A stretch of DNA of 64,000 bases, taken from Linum tenue (taxonomy: Eukaryota > Streptophyta > Magnoliopsida > Malpighiales > Linaceae). This document shows positions 21,617 to 34,379 of this stretch, piece after piece (within the stretch, counting starts at the first letter, position 1; each line of letters starts with the position of its first letter). Location of the stretch: NCBI GenBank assembly GCA_946122785.1, contig CAMGYJ010000011.1:5084001-5148000 (forward strand), in the 5' to 3' direction. The position numbers and the translations under genes were made by a program. The notes under the pieces are model-generated. The model was not told where the DNA came from and searched no databases. It saw only the letters and a program-made list of their open reading frames with translations.

Positions 21617-24600
21617 CCATTGGTCCCAATAACTTGAGTTATTGAAAAAAAATTATGCAAATATCTTATACCATTCTCTACCATTCTTACTTCCCGCTCA
21701 ATTCAACACCCAGCCATAGCCGCCAGCAGTACCAGCACTCGCATTCATCAATCATCATTACAATTATCCCACCAAAAGAGAAATAGACAGACTTGTAGTT
21801 GGAGTTACATATAATTGTTTATTTTGATCCATTGGGGTGCCTTTGAAGCAAAGAAACGCGGCTGCTAAACTAGCAAAACGACATGCCCCGCCCATTTCCA
21901 TGTTAATCTTTGGCTTTGTTTAAGTGACCAGCAAGGCAGCAATGACAATCTTACCATTCTATGAAAATTAGATAGTGTTATCCAAATTAATATGAAAATT
22001 TTGGGTCATTCAATTTTACATATTTAGAACGACAATGAGATGTGATCATAACCATGGATTTTGATAGTATTATACCAATATTGTAATAACTATTAAATAC
22101 TATTTCGCTAACTTATTTGATTGACCTCCAAAATGATTTCACAAACCATGGTTAATTATATTGACGGTGCAGTTCTCCTAATGAACATAACTAACCCTTT
22201 TTCTTGTGACTTCTATCAACCTTCCAGCTGCCAACTTAATTTCTTGTGGCCCATTGGTTTTGACTTTGAGTAGTATAATAATTATGTTTAATAATTATGC
22301 CGCCAACAAATTTCTTGTTATAATCAAGGATATTGTTTACATCTAAATTCTAGTGGATGCCCTTAACGGTGGTGTGGTCCGTACGGGACCGTATCGAACC
22401 AAATTTAATATATATTTGGATCGAATTGGACTGAATGCAATGGTAGTCTAGTAGTTGTTGATTCTAAAAAGTTTTTCATTATTGCACCACAATTCTCATG
22501 AGTTTGGTCCGGTCCGAACCATACAGTTGCACAACCCCAAATGCCATTGTATAGTAATGATCGAGCGTACTGATCGAGCATCAAACGAAATAATCTAACA
22601 CTACTTGATCGGTGTGCATATATATATAGATCACTAACACAAGTTCTTGCAAGCAACTTTTGTTGTGTGTGTGTGTGGGTGAGGATATTCCATACAAAAA
22701 TCTCCATTCCATCCACTATTAGCAAAAAAAGGAAACAACATGTTCAATGGTGAAGAGAAGTAGTAGCCCCTCGACTCGAGTCCGATCCTATACGTACATC
22801 ACTCACACTCACGAGGGACATGTTCCAACCAACCATTTGCCCCACGCACACTTTTTGTCACTCACTCAGTGCGGTTTTTCTCGTGTATGTTTTCCCTTTT
22901 TTTTCTTTCCTTTTGTATCGTTGTGCGACCCAACCCAAGTGGTCGGGCGAGAGATGCCGTGACGCCCAGTTACGTTGTAGATTTGTGTGGAAAAAAGGCA
23001 AAATGGCGATCGGTCGGACCATAATGCTAGCTAGGTGACGACCACCCCAACCCCCTACTACAATAAGTGAAGTGGGCATACACAGAGGCGTGCTATTGCA
23101 TTTGCATGTGTGGTTCCTTGCGACCGAGATTATGTGAATGATTGCGAAAACGTACCGGAAGTTATACCGGAAGAGTTAGTGGTAGGGTATTTTCTATTAA
23201 AAATGTGATTGAACTGTTAAAATCGCGTATACATTTTGAGTAACGGTATCTGGTACTTCCGGTCTGGCCGGCCGGTACGGTATCTAAAACATTGGTTTAT
23301 ATTAAAAAAAAAAATGAAAACGTGGTTCTCTCATTCATCGCCACGTGAAGCATGTCTTTTTTTTCCCCCTTTACACCACCGTCAATGATATTATAATTAC
23401 TATACTGGCGTGCACTTAATTTAACACTCATTGAAATCGTAGTAGTCGACCTAATTTGAATAAGTCATTACGTGTATGTGCATTCAATTGTCGAATAATG
23501 TAAAAGTGTGGTATAAGATCCATAATAACCTTCTCCCAACAACTAGAGGTATTGAGATCAACTGGTTTATGACATAATATCAGAACTGGTTTGGCCAAGT
23601 GGTATAGTGAATCTGTGCTAAAATCAAGCCTGTGTGTTGGATTTCGTTTGAAGGAGCGTGTAAGAGTATGATATAGGATACATAAAAACATTCTCCCAAC
23701 AACTCAAATTTATAAAACCAGATACCAACTAAGCCCTATACCCATTATCATCATCAGCATGCATGTTTGTAAAATTTGGAGGTTGGCTTGGCGCGATGAG
23801 ATTTTTTAGCAGCCCTCCGGGTTGGTCGGGTTTTGTCACTACTGCCCAAAAACATTATGCCCCGTTGAATAGTCAGTCGTGGGTTCTTGACTTTGACTTC
23901 CACACCGCTCGCCGCCGTTGGATGTTCATTCGACCGGAAACCGTCGACGCGTTGTGGTCACGCGCTGAGTGGCGAGACCGATTGCGAGTGAGTTTGACAA
24001 AGTCGTTTGAAAGGAAGAATCATGGATGGGATAGGTGGCGCAATAAGAGAGCAGCCCCACCCTCCTAGTTATTATTGACTCGTCTCACACCACCAAAATC
24101 TCTCCATTTAACAGAAAAAGTTGTTCGTTCCATTATAATTAGGGTTACGGTTCACCGAAAGTTAAGAAGTTTTTTCTACCAAAAAAATAAAAAAAAAGTT
24201 AAGAAGTTTAGGGTTAATAACCCTTTGAGTCACTATACCATTTTATTAATGATAAATTGTGTTTATGAGCTAATTTACTTGATTTTGGTCAACTAAGTAC
24301 TTGTTCGTGTGGTTGCATCTCTAATTTCGTCGATTCGGCAACAAATGAAGAGAAGTAACTAAACTCCTACACGATCTGCTGTCTTAATCACGGACTATAT
24401 GTTCTCGAACTAGTCTGCTTTTGAATTTGTACCAATTGACTTTCGATGTATTTGCATTTCTAATTTTATCTAGACAACACGTTAAAAATGCATCCCGAAA
24501 AATTGAGTCGCGGTAGAGAAGAGAAAAGGAAGCGACCGGTGTAATTGTGAACCTCTCTCCGCCAACGTTATATCCTCTGTTTTTACAATCTTTGTCAACA

Positions 24601-25576
24601 CTTTTTGGCATTGGGAAAATCAAGGCTTAGCTCGTGATACATTTTATAAAGAGATCGATCAAGTCAATGGATTTCGGGGTCACACAAAAATTAGATTTAT
24701 CAAGGAAGAGGTTTCATCAGTTAGTAATGATAGTCGCATTACGTTTAAATATGATTTAGTGAAACCTAAACTACGAATAAATATGCTTCATTGTGTTATA
24801 TAAGTTCGACAGAATAGATCAAGCCAACATGACTAACTACAATGGCACACAAGGTTGGTGCGAGATGAAAGTATGAAACATGTTACTCCAACTTTACAAT
24901 TTTACCCGTTGTGCAATGAAATATAATATCTACTGAAACAAATCGTATTATTTTAAGTCGGGTATATCAAATCAAATAGATGTTTGAAATAGTTGTGAAA
25001 TTTGGTACAATAAAGAAATAACATGTGCAATCCCGCCATCAATCAAGCAGGTAAATCAGATGGTTGGGAAGATTTGCATTTTTCCGCGTGATAATACCAA
25101 ATCTCAGCTCCACGGGAAGAATCCATGAATTTGTTTTAAGTTTTCACCTTTCTCTTAATATTTAAGGCAACCAAATCCGGGGAGTTTGAATGAAATCCGT
25201 CCATATGTCACCAAATGAAAACCGCGGGGAAAAGTAAACCGCTGGTGGAACCGTGGAAGAAGCCAACGAGCGACCTTCCAACAGTTAGTCAGACGTTAGA
25301 TTGATTACCTCCAAATTTGACCTTAATTATTTCCAAAACCCAGAAAAAATTACCATTTAATCCAATTTAGTGTAAAAAATATAAAACCCAAAATCCGAAA
25401 GAAAGGAGATAGATAGAGTGATAGACTCAACGCAACAGAAGCAAGAAAACAAGGACAGGGATAAAAAAAAAGGGAGAAGAAAGGGAAGCCAGCCAACAAT
25501 AACAACACACACAGGAGCCCAACGCCATTAGAATTCTGATTAAAGAGCTTTTTTTTATTAAAGTTTCTTCCTTTTC
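21617..25576. other. Intergenic DNA, no gene confirmed
   Basis: AT-rich and repeat-like. A (TG)n run lies near 22660-22676. GTACCGG-rich segments near 23150-23290 resemble worn transposon ends. An open frame at 23763-24068 (101 codons) has no recognisable domain. Confidence 0.5.
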
Positions 25577-25760
25577 ATGAACTTCTTCCTCTTCCCCTCA
25601 ATTCAGTCGCTTCCTCCGTCTTTTTCAGGTACCCTTCCATCTCTCTCTCTCTCACCTCTTTTTATTCTCCTCCTCTGCAGCTTCTTCGGTTTCCTCTGTT
25701 TCTTTTGTTGTTGCTGTTGTTCAATTTGGTGTGGGTTGGTTTTTGTGGGTGAAATTTCAG
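25577..25760 (+). other. 5'UTR with intron of the GATA gene
   Basis: A donor CAG|GTACCC at 25629 and an acceptor TTTCAG at 25760 would remove 132 nt just upstream of the ATG. The polypyrimidine-rich interior fits a leader intron. Not confirmed by transcripts. Confidence 0.5.
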
Positions 25761-25762
25761 AA

Positions 25763-26956
25763 ATGGAATTCTACTGCATGGAAGACAGAGCCTTGAAATC
25801 GAGCTTGAGGAGAGAAGTTATGGCTTCTGTGAAGTACCCTCAAAACAACCAGCTGCAGCAAGATCTGGGGTTTGAAGATTTCCTGTGCTTGAACCCCAGT
25901 TCTGCAGAGGATTTCTCCGTCGACTGTTTCTTGGATTTCTCCAATGGCGGGTTTAAGGACGAGGAAGAGCCTGCGGAGAGACTTGAAGAGGAGGAGGAAG
26001 AAGAACAGGACTCTGTTTCGGTTTCCAACTCCTCGTCGGCCAGTTTCTCCGATTCCCTTCTCTCCAGCGACCTTCCCGTTCATGTAACTTTACTTTTCCC
26101 CACTTCTCCCCTGTTTTTTTTATATAATTTCGATAAAAAGATTTGAGTCTTTAATGGGAATTCCTTCACCATTTCGAGTCTAATTGGGGGGAAAATTCAT
26201 GGGTTTTTTCCGCAGGCCGAGGATTTAGCGGAACTGGAATGGGTTTCCCAATTCGTCGACGATTCCTCCTCTTCATCGGAGGCCGCCGCCCTATTCGCCG
26301 CCGTTTCCGCGGAGAAGCCCTTCGAATTCAAACCAACGCCGGCGAAGACGCCAGTTTTCACCACTCTCCCACCTCCGCCTTTCCTCACTTCCCGGGTCCC
26401 GGCGAGAACGAGGACCAAACGAGCCAGAACCGCCGGTGCAAGCTGGTTCAACGGGTCGTCGGTGATTTCCGACTCTTCCTCACTCACCTACTCGCCGACG
26501 TCATCGTCCTCCGCCGCCTCTTCGGCGCCGTACCTAAACTCTCTTCAAATCCATCCCTCAATTTCGTCGCTCTTCCCTCGCAGCCCCGGCGAGCCGCTCA
26601 GGAAGAAACAGAAGAAGAGGCTGCCAGCAACGGCGGGTGAGTCGGGTTCGAACCCGAACCCGACCCAGCAGCAGCGGCGGTGCAGCCACTGCGGGATCCA
26701 GAAGACGCCGCAGTGGCGGAGCGGCCCGAATGGGGCGAAAACGCTGTGCAACGCTTGTGGGGTCCGGTTCAAATCCGGCCGCCTCCTGCCGGAGTACCGG
26801 CCGGCAGGAAGCCCGACGTTTTCCAGCGAGGTGCATTCCAACAGCCACCGGAAAGTCTTGGAGATGCGGAAGAAAAAGGAACAGGTGGAAGAGTCGGCGA
26901 CAGCGACAGAACCGGCCGCCGGGTCGGACTTGACCCGAGTGGTTCCGGGTTTTTGA
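25763..26956 (+). CDS. GATA transcription factor, subfamily A (353 aa)
   Basis: Two exons, 25763-26083 and 26216-26956, are separated by an intron with donor CAT|GTAACT and acceptor CCGCAG. The ATG is the first one after a likely leader-intron acceptor. The N-terminal half is acidic and serine-rich ([20 protein letters not shown], then a glutamate run), typical of subfamily A activation regions, and includes [12 protein letters not shown]. The zinc finger near residue 255 is CX2CX18CX2C (CSHC...LCNACG), followed by [20 protein letters not shown], the signature of plant class I GATA factors such as GATA5 and GATA7. It should bind WGATAR sites in the nucleus. All key cysteines are present and the gene looks intact. 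Confidence 0.95.
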
Positions 26957-28126
26957 AGGGTTTTACTGTAGAAAGTTCCGGGCTAATACAAAATTAGGAA
27001 GGAAAATGAACCGGGGTTTGATTCGGTTTGGTTTAGGTTTATGGGCTGGGTTAATTAGTCTCTGGAACGAATAGAATTATAGGACTAAGTTAGTTACTTA
27101 GTTATGACTTATGGAAGTATAACTAGGACAGGAAGTTTAGGCTTTTAGAGTTTAGTGAAACTGTTTTTTTTGGTCTTCTCGTATTCCTAATGTACCCTAA
27201 TGTAGGCAGGAAGGTTCTGAATTCTCATGTTAGTTGCTAAATCCAAACTTTTATTTAACTTCCAATTAATCGTGTTAGACGTTATTCAGGTCAATCGTTA
27301 ATGACAACTCTCGTACATTCAGAAGACTATAAGGCCACGAATGATCATTAGAACCGTCAAATAATGAACCTCACGCAATAAAAGAAAACAAAACGAACCT
27401 ATCGAAATCAAAACGAAAGAGAAACTACGAGAATTACTTTAAGTCGAGACAAAGTTCTACTTCCTCTGAAGACGACGTTTGAAAATCAATCACCATTGAA
27501 CTGTTACCCTGTTACCTCCAAAGTTTTACAACATCATTTCTATGGAGAAGTACCCCGAATCACATATCAACGTCAACAACTAGCTCGTATAATTTCGAGA
27601 AGACAAAAGTGACCTGTTCTTGTGAATTTTCGGTTTAAATTTATAAGTTCGAGTATTTGGTACTTTTTTTTTTGGCAAAGAGTTTTTGGTACTTATTGAT
27701 GTATGAAAGTGGATAACAAGGGAGAGAGTTTCCTTTGGTTTGGTGTTTGAAGGTTTCAAAATAGTTGTCGTAATGGTTGAATACGAAGACAAATTTGGCT
27801 AAAGACATGCAAACAAAGCTTGGTAGTTGTGAAAATTCGGACTTGTTAGTTCCTTCTCGTGATTTACGTGCATATGCTAACAAATTTTTTTGGTTGTATG
27901 TATATGCATATGTGAACTTTTATTGCGGCATGAAGTTGGAGCAAAGCAAAGACTCCCTTCCGTTTCTATTGATGAAAACAAAACCCATTGGTTTGTGTCT
28001 GTGGCCAAGTTCTACACCAAACTCATAACTAAATTCTGCACCTAACGCTACATGTTGGTGGATGAATTATGCCTACTGTGCCCTAGTGGTACGAAAAGCA
28101 GGGACCGTATATTTTGCACATTGCTC
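26957..28126. other. Intergenic, 3' side of the GATA gene
   Basis: Includes the 3'UTR of the GATA gene. No other gene seen. Confidence 0.5.
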
Positions 28127-28381
28127 CTATCCTATCTGCAGGGAAGTGTTTGGTAGAGGTGTCTGTAAACTACTACGAGAGGCAGAAGTCGAGCCGGAAC
28201 TCGGAAGTTGATGTTGTATATGCCTTCTTGACGAGATGAGCTCGGTGACTTCCATTCGGGCGAATTCGGTGCCGGTGGAAACAATGGCTCTCAGTGTATC
28301 CGCTTGCAGAAATGGTTGTTCGCCAAGTTGTTTGAGCAGCATGATTGCATTGTGCATAATCTTGATAACCTGAAACATTCA
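28127..28381 (-). other. Exon-like open segment, unassigned
   Basis: On the minus strand a good acceptor (GAATGTTTCAG) at 28382 leads into an open frame of about 84 codons (VIKIMHNAIMLLKQLGEQPF, ADTLRAIVSTGTEFARMEV) that ends in TAG at about 28127. No family was recognised. It lies downstream of the FHA gene, whose 3' sequence has a donor-like GCAAG|GTAACT near 29503, so it could be a spliced 3'UTR or alternative last exon of that gene. Confidence 0.35.
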
Positions 28382-28858
28382 GTTGTTGTGTAACCTCAAT
28401 CACATACTAAACTCCATACACAATACAAACTTAGACTATGTCAAATGTATTGGTAGCATGGAGAAGCACCATGTTACTGTACCATAATCCATCAGGTTAG
28501 ATACCACCAGAATCCGACACACTAACTCGTAGCATCAGTTATTCCGGCTATAACCGGAGAACAATCAGAGACCCAGGTGACAATGCCGGCTATCTATGGC
28601 AATATTATGGAAAGTAATTGCGACAGTATAGACTTCTGCAGTGTTTGCATCAATCGTCTGCCTGCATTATGACATCTTAAGTAGTCTAATTAACCAACAA
28701 CAGTTTACCAGAGAAGTTCATCGATTCTTTCTCATTGTTCTCAGTAATTTTATCATTAAGTAACATACCCATTTAGCTCATCAATTCGATCTCCTTTACA
28801 GTTTCACAGACTCCACAAGTTAGGATTCCATCCACTCTAGAGAACGGTGACAAAAATA

Positions 28859-29337
28859 CAGTGTTCAAGAAGACGCGATTAATCTCTCGCCTAGGCGCTA
28901 TTAATAGCTGGGCAGGAGGAAATCGTCCCGTCTAGCCCTGGGCGATTGATCTAGGCACCTAGGCACTCGGAGGCGAGTTTTCACTCTGGTGGGCGACGCC
29001 CAAAACAACTAATAAAGAGGGAAACTGTAGCCTTTTTGTGAAAATCTCAAACCCTATTCTATTTCCCATTTCCATTCGACCAATCGCTCCCCCTCATCGA
29101 CCAGCAGTGAGATCCCTCCTCATGGTTGGCGACTTGGGATGTTTGGGATTGTGGAAAATGGTTGTATGTGTATATGAATGAATGAATAATGATATGGTGA
29201 CTTGGATTTTTGTAGAATATGGCTTATCTATCATATTTTTTTTCAACGTTTAATCTCGCCTAGGCAACGACTAATCGGCCTGGGCGGTGGGCGGTGCCTC
29301 TTCGCCTAGATAGCGCCTAATGTCTTCTTGAACATTG
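28859..29337. mobile_element. hAT-type non-autonomous element, 479 bp
   Basis: A perfect 8-bp duplication CAAAAATA flanks it (28851-28858 and 29338-29345). The ends form a 16-bp inverted repeat with one mismatch, CAGTGTTCAAGAAGAC and CAATGTTCAAGAAGAC. Subterminal regions carry repeated GCCTAGGCG motifs. No coding capacity. Confidence 0.88.
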
Positions 29338-29539
29338 CAAAAATATAGAGAACCATTCTCGATTATTATACTACAAACATGGAATTGAGCTACAAAAGGA
29401 ACTAAGCAGAGGCCAAGTAGAAACGAATCCACAGATTATAGTTAGGCATTTCCTCAATCAAGCTACCCTATAGAACAATAGAAATGCCAAAGCCAGTTAC
29501 CTTGCTCTGCAGCCAGCCTCCGACTGTACTAGCTCATGG

Positions 29540-30706
29540 TCAAGATGCTTTGTTCCGCGCCTTCTGCTCAATCATGTACTCTTGCACTCGCACAGCTTTC
29601 TTTCTCATTTCATCGATCATCTTCTCAGAAGCCTCAACAGTTTCTTTGGTCAATCGCACTTCCATATATCGGAACCAGTCCCTAAGAGTCATCTTCTCCA
29701 GGTCAGGCTCCTCACGCTTTTGCCCTCTGTACTCATTTGAATTGGGCCCATCCTTGGTAGGAGCCTCACATTGTTGTTCATCTGAATCCAACTGCTGAAT
29801 CAACTCCTCCGTTTCTGCCACAACAGCTTCACAACCATCTGCTTGTCGAGCTTCTTCAGCTAAGTTCTGCCTTAAATCCTCATTTCCCTTGATTTCCGCC
29901 GCACTAACCCTGTTAGCATCACCTTCTTGAGCTTCACTGGCTGAACTCGGCTTGATTTCCACCACACTAATCCTACCATCTCCTTCTCGAGCTTCATTGG
30001 CTAAACTCGCCCTTAATTCCTGGCCATCCTTGATTTCTGTAGCAACAGCATTATCATTCTCCGGCGGCGGTGCTGGCTCCTTTTTCCTTCCCTTTCTTGT
30101 TGGCGCATTCCTCTTTTTCTCTGGAAGCCCTGACTCGACGCAATCAGAAGTCGAGCGCTCTGGTTCATTCTTCTTACTACGGGTAACCCTACCAACGCCC
30201 GGCAGAGGCGGCTCCGTGTTTTGAGATACCGGAACCCTAGCTTTCCTTTGCCTCCCTCTTTTCGGAACGCTTGGGGACAAGTTTTCAGCCTCCGCCGAAA
30301 TCCTAGCTTCCGGTTGTGCGATTTGAACCGAAGCAGCAACCTGCTTCCTCCCGCCTCGAAGTTGCGGCGGCGATGAATCTTGGTTCTCGACTCGGAGTCG
30401 GACCATGATGGAAGTGAGCTCTCCGAGCTTGATCTCGTCGCCGTCGCGGAGGTCGTGCTGTTGAAGAGGAGGGAGTTGGGAGGAGTTGAGAGTCGTACCG
30501 TTGGAGGAGCCGAGGTCCTCGAGTGTCCATTTCCCAGATTCCGATTTGATTGCGAGGTGTTTGGATGAAATGCCGGCGTCTTTGATGGCGAAAGTGTTTC
30601 CCCGGACGACTCGGCCGATTCGGACGGTGGATCCAGGGCGGAAATCGAATGTCTCGCCTTTGCGAGGGCCCTCCAGAACTACCAGAGTCAGCGACGGCGC
30701 TTCCAT
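29540..30706 (-). CDS. FHA-domain protein (388 aa)
   Basis: A single open frame. The ATG at 30706 starts MEAPSLTLVVLEGPRKGET, matching the usual start of this plant group; an in-frame ATG 19 codons upstream is less likely. Residues about 5-100 form a forkhead-associated domain with the core GSTVRIGR, GISSKHLAIKS and DLGSSNGTTLN, which binds phosphothreonine peptides. The middle is disordered and basic, with RKKR-type patches and AT-hook-like RGRQRK, suggesting a nuclear protein. The C terminus has a conserved-looking helix (MTLRDWFRYMEVRLTKETVE). The layout resembles the Arabidopsis FHA protein At4g14490 (knowledge). Targets are unknown. No lesions seen. Confidence 0.9.
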   Translation of the reverse strand: MEAPSLTLVVLEGPRKGETFDFRPGSTVRIGRVVRGNTFAIKDAGISSKHLAIKSESGKWTLEDLGSSNGTTLNSSQLPPLQQHDLRDGDEIKLGELTSIMVRLRVENQDSSPPQLRGGRKQVAASVQIAQPEARISAEAENLSPSVPKRGRQRKARVPVSQNTEPPLPGVGRVTRSKKNEPERSTSDCVESGLPEKKRNAPTRKGRKKEPAPPPENDNAVATEIKDGQELRASLANEAREGDGRISVVEIKPSSASEAQEGDANRVSAAEIKGNEDLRQNLAEEARQADGCEAVVAETEELIQQLDSDEQQCEAPTKDGPNSNEYRGQKREEPDLEKMTLRDWFRYMEVRLTKETVEASEKMIDEMRKKAVRVQEYMIEQKARNKAS

Positions 30707-31292
30707 CGGCAGCAGATTGGAGGATGGGAAGCGGAAACTGGAGAGAGTTGTCGAGCTCTGCAAGTTTGAAAATGGATTGAGGTTTGAGACAATGGAGGCA
30801 AAATATTTTGCCGTGAGTTCAATTTTTTTAATCTGGTTCCTTTACTTTCAAGGCTGTACAGTTTAGTCCTCCAAGTTATTTTCTTTACTTGTAGTTAACT
30901 AAACCTTCTTATACTGATTACTAGACGTTAGAGTAGTAGTTAGTCAATAAAAACCACTCTATATAAGCAACTATAATATTTGTATTTAGCATCTATACTA
31001 GCTTTACATTAAGAGCGTAGTAATGATAGATCGACGAGCGACAAAATTCGAACTTATAACCACTTCAAATTCGTCATCCAGTTGCTCCGGTACCATTAGA
31101 ATTGTTGATGAAATGTTCATCAATTAGTATATAGTACACATAGGGAACATGCAGAGAAGGACATATGTGGACTAAAACTGTCACTAAATTTATATGCCTC
31201 TATTGACAGAAATGAAATGAATAGATTCATCCTCTACTTGAAGGGAATAAAATCAACAGAATGGTGCCACAAATCTGCTCGTATTCTCCTCA
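30707..31292. other. Intergenic between FHA gene and GC1
   Basis: About 590 bases holding the FHA promoter and the 3' end of the epimerase gene. No other gene seen. Confidence 0.5.
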
Positions 31293-33992
31293 TTACAGGA
31301 TGGTCTTAAGGGCATCTTTCACGTAGGGGTACTTGAATCTGAAACCCAGCTCCTTGGCCTTTGCAGGAACTACCCTTTGCCCTTCCAGCACCTGCAGGGA
31401 AAGAAGAAATTGAAATGATTCGACGCACGAAAATGCACAGACAACGGAAGGGTGGCATGATAGATTCTATTTACCACAGTGGCGCCTTCTCCGAGGACAG
31501 CCTTGAGAGCGAAATCGGGTACAGGAAGCCATGATGGCCGACCTAGTACATCTCCCAGCTGGTTGCACATCTCTGCCAATCGTACTGGATTCGGTGCAGT
31601 TCCATTTATGACACCTGAATGTTCCGGTCATCAGAATTCAGAACACAAGTCGGTGAAATTTAGAAACAAAATGGAGAACGAGGTTGCTAGCCATCAAGAG
31701 GAGAGTACCTTTGTAAGATGGATTTACTAGAGCTTCGTATATTAGGTTGACAATGTCGTCCAAGTGAATCCAGGAAAACCTGCAAGTGTCGGGATTAGCA
31801 TCAACAAATAGAAAGTCTTCCAACATTTGACAGCATCAGCTCCGAAAACGTTCTGTTTATTGTCCTAATACTTTTAACATACCATTGTTGTCCGGAGCCC
31901 AAAGGTCCACCAGCAAACATCTTGAACATAGGGATCATCTTAGCTGCAAATGATTCAAAGGGTTACACTTATTTTGGAGATTTGTTTGCCAGATCGGGTA
32001 AAAAAAAGAAGAAGAAAAATGTTGAAACTAGATGCAGAGGAGTCAGATTATACCCAAAGCGCCACCATCTTTTCCCAAAACAACACCGATGCGGACAAGA
32101 GCTAATCTGACATCCTTATTTACCGTGAACGCTGTTGCTTCCCATTCTCTACACACCTGCTCACAAAGAGGTGAACAAGTAGAAGATAAAATGTTTACAT
32201 GCACCTTTTACACAACTCTACCAGATGACAAATTGAAGACATTGCATTCGTAAAGAGTGTGGATGACTAAGGTCAAGTAACAAAAAAAAAAAAAAAAAGG
32301 AAGTTATGGGAGACTTGGCTCGCCAAACAATGTGGTTTACCTCTGCCAAATAATCACTTCCTGATGGGCTGCTCTCATCAAAAATCTGTGTTTCACTAGT
32401 ACCTGAGCATTTCAGTTGGACGGCAGCAACAACCAAAAATGAGGGAAGGAACTTCAGTGTATATAAAAGATTCACAATGTAAACCATCAACATTCACATA
32501 TGCAGGTAAGTCATCCTCCATATGCTATGCGGCAAGATGTGGCTTTGGGTACAAACCATAGTAACCAACTGCAGTAGCGCTAACGAGAACAGCAGGTTGA
32601 GCTTCTTGTGGTGACTTGTTGATTAAATCTACAACCTTGAGATAAGAAAATCAAAATTATAATGAAAGTTAGAATCCCTAGTCACATGTCTGGGCCAAAA
32701 CACTTTCTGAAATAGAAGAAAACACAAATTCTCACCTTTGAGGTGACCCTAATTCTGCTATCTTTAATCTCTTTCTTGATCTGCAACAAGCTAAGGAATA
32801 AGTATATATGCTCAACAGAGAGTTGCAGCTTGCGAAAAAAGAAAAAGAAAATGCTTGCCAACCCGCCAGTCTAATCATAGAGTATTTTATGTTCATTCAC
32901 ATTCCTAACAGACAGATGGTATCGGCCGTTGCATTCCATTAGCACAATCAGACTGCAGAACAAACCTCAGGGGACCATCTTGTACTGATAGGCAATCCAG
33001 CCAAATTGACAACAGCATTGGAGCTTTGAATGGAATCTTTCCACTTCACCTCCTCAGCAATCACGATTCCTGGAAACTCCCTGGCTAATAACGCAAAAAG
33101 GAGGCAAAATTCATGCATGCTGCAAATTTTATCATGCAGCCATAGCTCTTGAGTTCATCGATCACAAACGTTAATGAAGCAAGACTACAAAAATAATGAT
33201 TACCTTCTTACCAGGAAATATTAACTCAGCTCGAGATCTTGACCGAGTCAAGACATGAACGCTATGGTTATCTGCGTACATAACAGGCTCTTGGCATCAA
33301 CAATTAAATATGAAATACATGTTATCTTGTAAGCAATAAACTACACCCGTATACCTCCTTGCAGCCTTTGCACCAATCTCCTACCAATGAAACCAGTAGC
33401 TCCCGTCACTGACACAGTCATCTAATTTGCCAACAAGACGCGAGATCAGCAACTACACAATCCCTAGTGATTAACTTCTATGAAAACCATATACAGTAAT
33501 GTATCATCCTTCGAGCCACATTGCTAATTATTGATTCTTCCCTCCACACCCCCAGAACTAACTCCCTAAACCTTAAACCTTGATCTGATCCTTTATATCA
33601 AAAGGCCACATGAATTTGGTAACTTTGGCGAAATGGGTTACACATTAATGAACTCTATCGAAAGAATTCCCATCTGGGCATGATTATTCCTTATCTATCT
33701 AACAAGTCAGAGAATTTTCCGAGCAGGAAGAAGAAGAGAACCTTGCCAGTTTGATCAGAAGCACACCACACACTTAATCTCATCGTACCCCGCAACTGCA
33801 GACCCAGAAACAGAAAAAAAAAAAAAAAGAAGTTCATCAGAGAGGATAGTAAAGCAAATCCAACCCAGAAGAAAGAGACCAACGAACAGCGAAAATACTG
33901 ACAGAGACGGGTCGAGGAGTGCCGAAGGATGGAGCAATTGAGTGAGTTGAAGTTAGAGATGAAAAGGCTGCAACTCTGCCACAAATATCCAT
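31293..33992 (-). CDS. GC1: SDR39U1-type epimerase family protein, GIANT CHLOROPLAST 1 homologue
   Basis: A 13-exon gene for a chloroplast NAD(P)-binding protein that, in Arabidopsis, affects plastid division. Exons 2-13 are 33795-33742, 33421-33355, 33271-33212, 33084-32966, 32780-32736, 32635-32557, 32402-32341, 32156-32054, 31943-31883, 31779-31709, 31614-31475 and 31391-31293. All have GT/AG borders and join in frame to 319 residues plus stop. Motifs: [19 protein letters not shown] (Rossmann GxxGFIG), [59 protein letters not shown]. Exon 1 supplies a serine-rich leader that fits a plastid transit peptide. It could start at the ATG at 33992 or in another frame at 34029, and its donor is not settled. 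The order next to bS31 matches Arabidopsis At2g21280/At2g21290. Confidence 0.93.
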
Positions 33993-34029
33993 TTTTTCTT
34001 AATGGTACCAAGCTCGCAACTACCTCCAA

Positions 34030-34379
34030 AAATGGCGGGGAGTTTGGCCTCTGGGTTTCGAAGTGTCAACCGAGGAAAGAAATGTAATGAAGTAGCGGCT
34101 TGGCGGTCGTGTTTCATTCGGAGCCACATCAAAACCAGGGGCAATCATATCCATCACCACCACATAATCACCATCGGACAATCCCATCGGCCGTTCGTTA
34201 AATTGTATAATTACTGGAAATTATTATCCATCTATTCGGTGGGCTCAAATAGGTAAAAGCTCGGCCCAAGTTTTTCAGTTCAGGCCACCGATCCAACTAC
34301 AGTCTCTTGCTCAAGTCTCCATCTTACTTCATAGTTCAGTCACTAGTCAGTAGCCTCTGCTCCGAAACGAGAACGATCA
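34030..34379. promoter_or_regulatory. Short shared promoter region between GC1 and bS31
   Basis: Two divergent plastid/mitochondrial-type genes start within about 390 bases of each other. No clear TATA box was recognised. A bidirectional promoter is an inference from spacing. Confidence 0.5.

Noticed and set aside
22380..22550. Possible small hAT element (GGTGTGGTCCG ends)
   Set aside because: The inverted ends are weak and the flanking 8-mers ATGCCCTT/ATGCCATT differ, so evidence is too thin.
23140..23290. GTACCGG-rich segment as a transposon
   Set aside because: Some inverted GTACCGG motifs but no matching target duplication.
23763..24068. 101-codon ORF on the plus strand
   Set aside because: No recognised domain, no splice context and no homologous copy seen; left as an unassigned frame.
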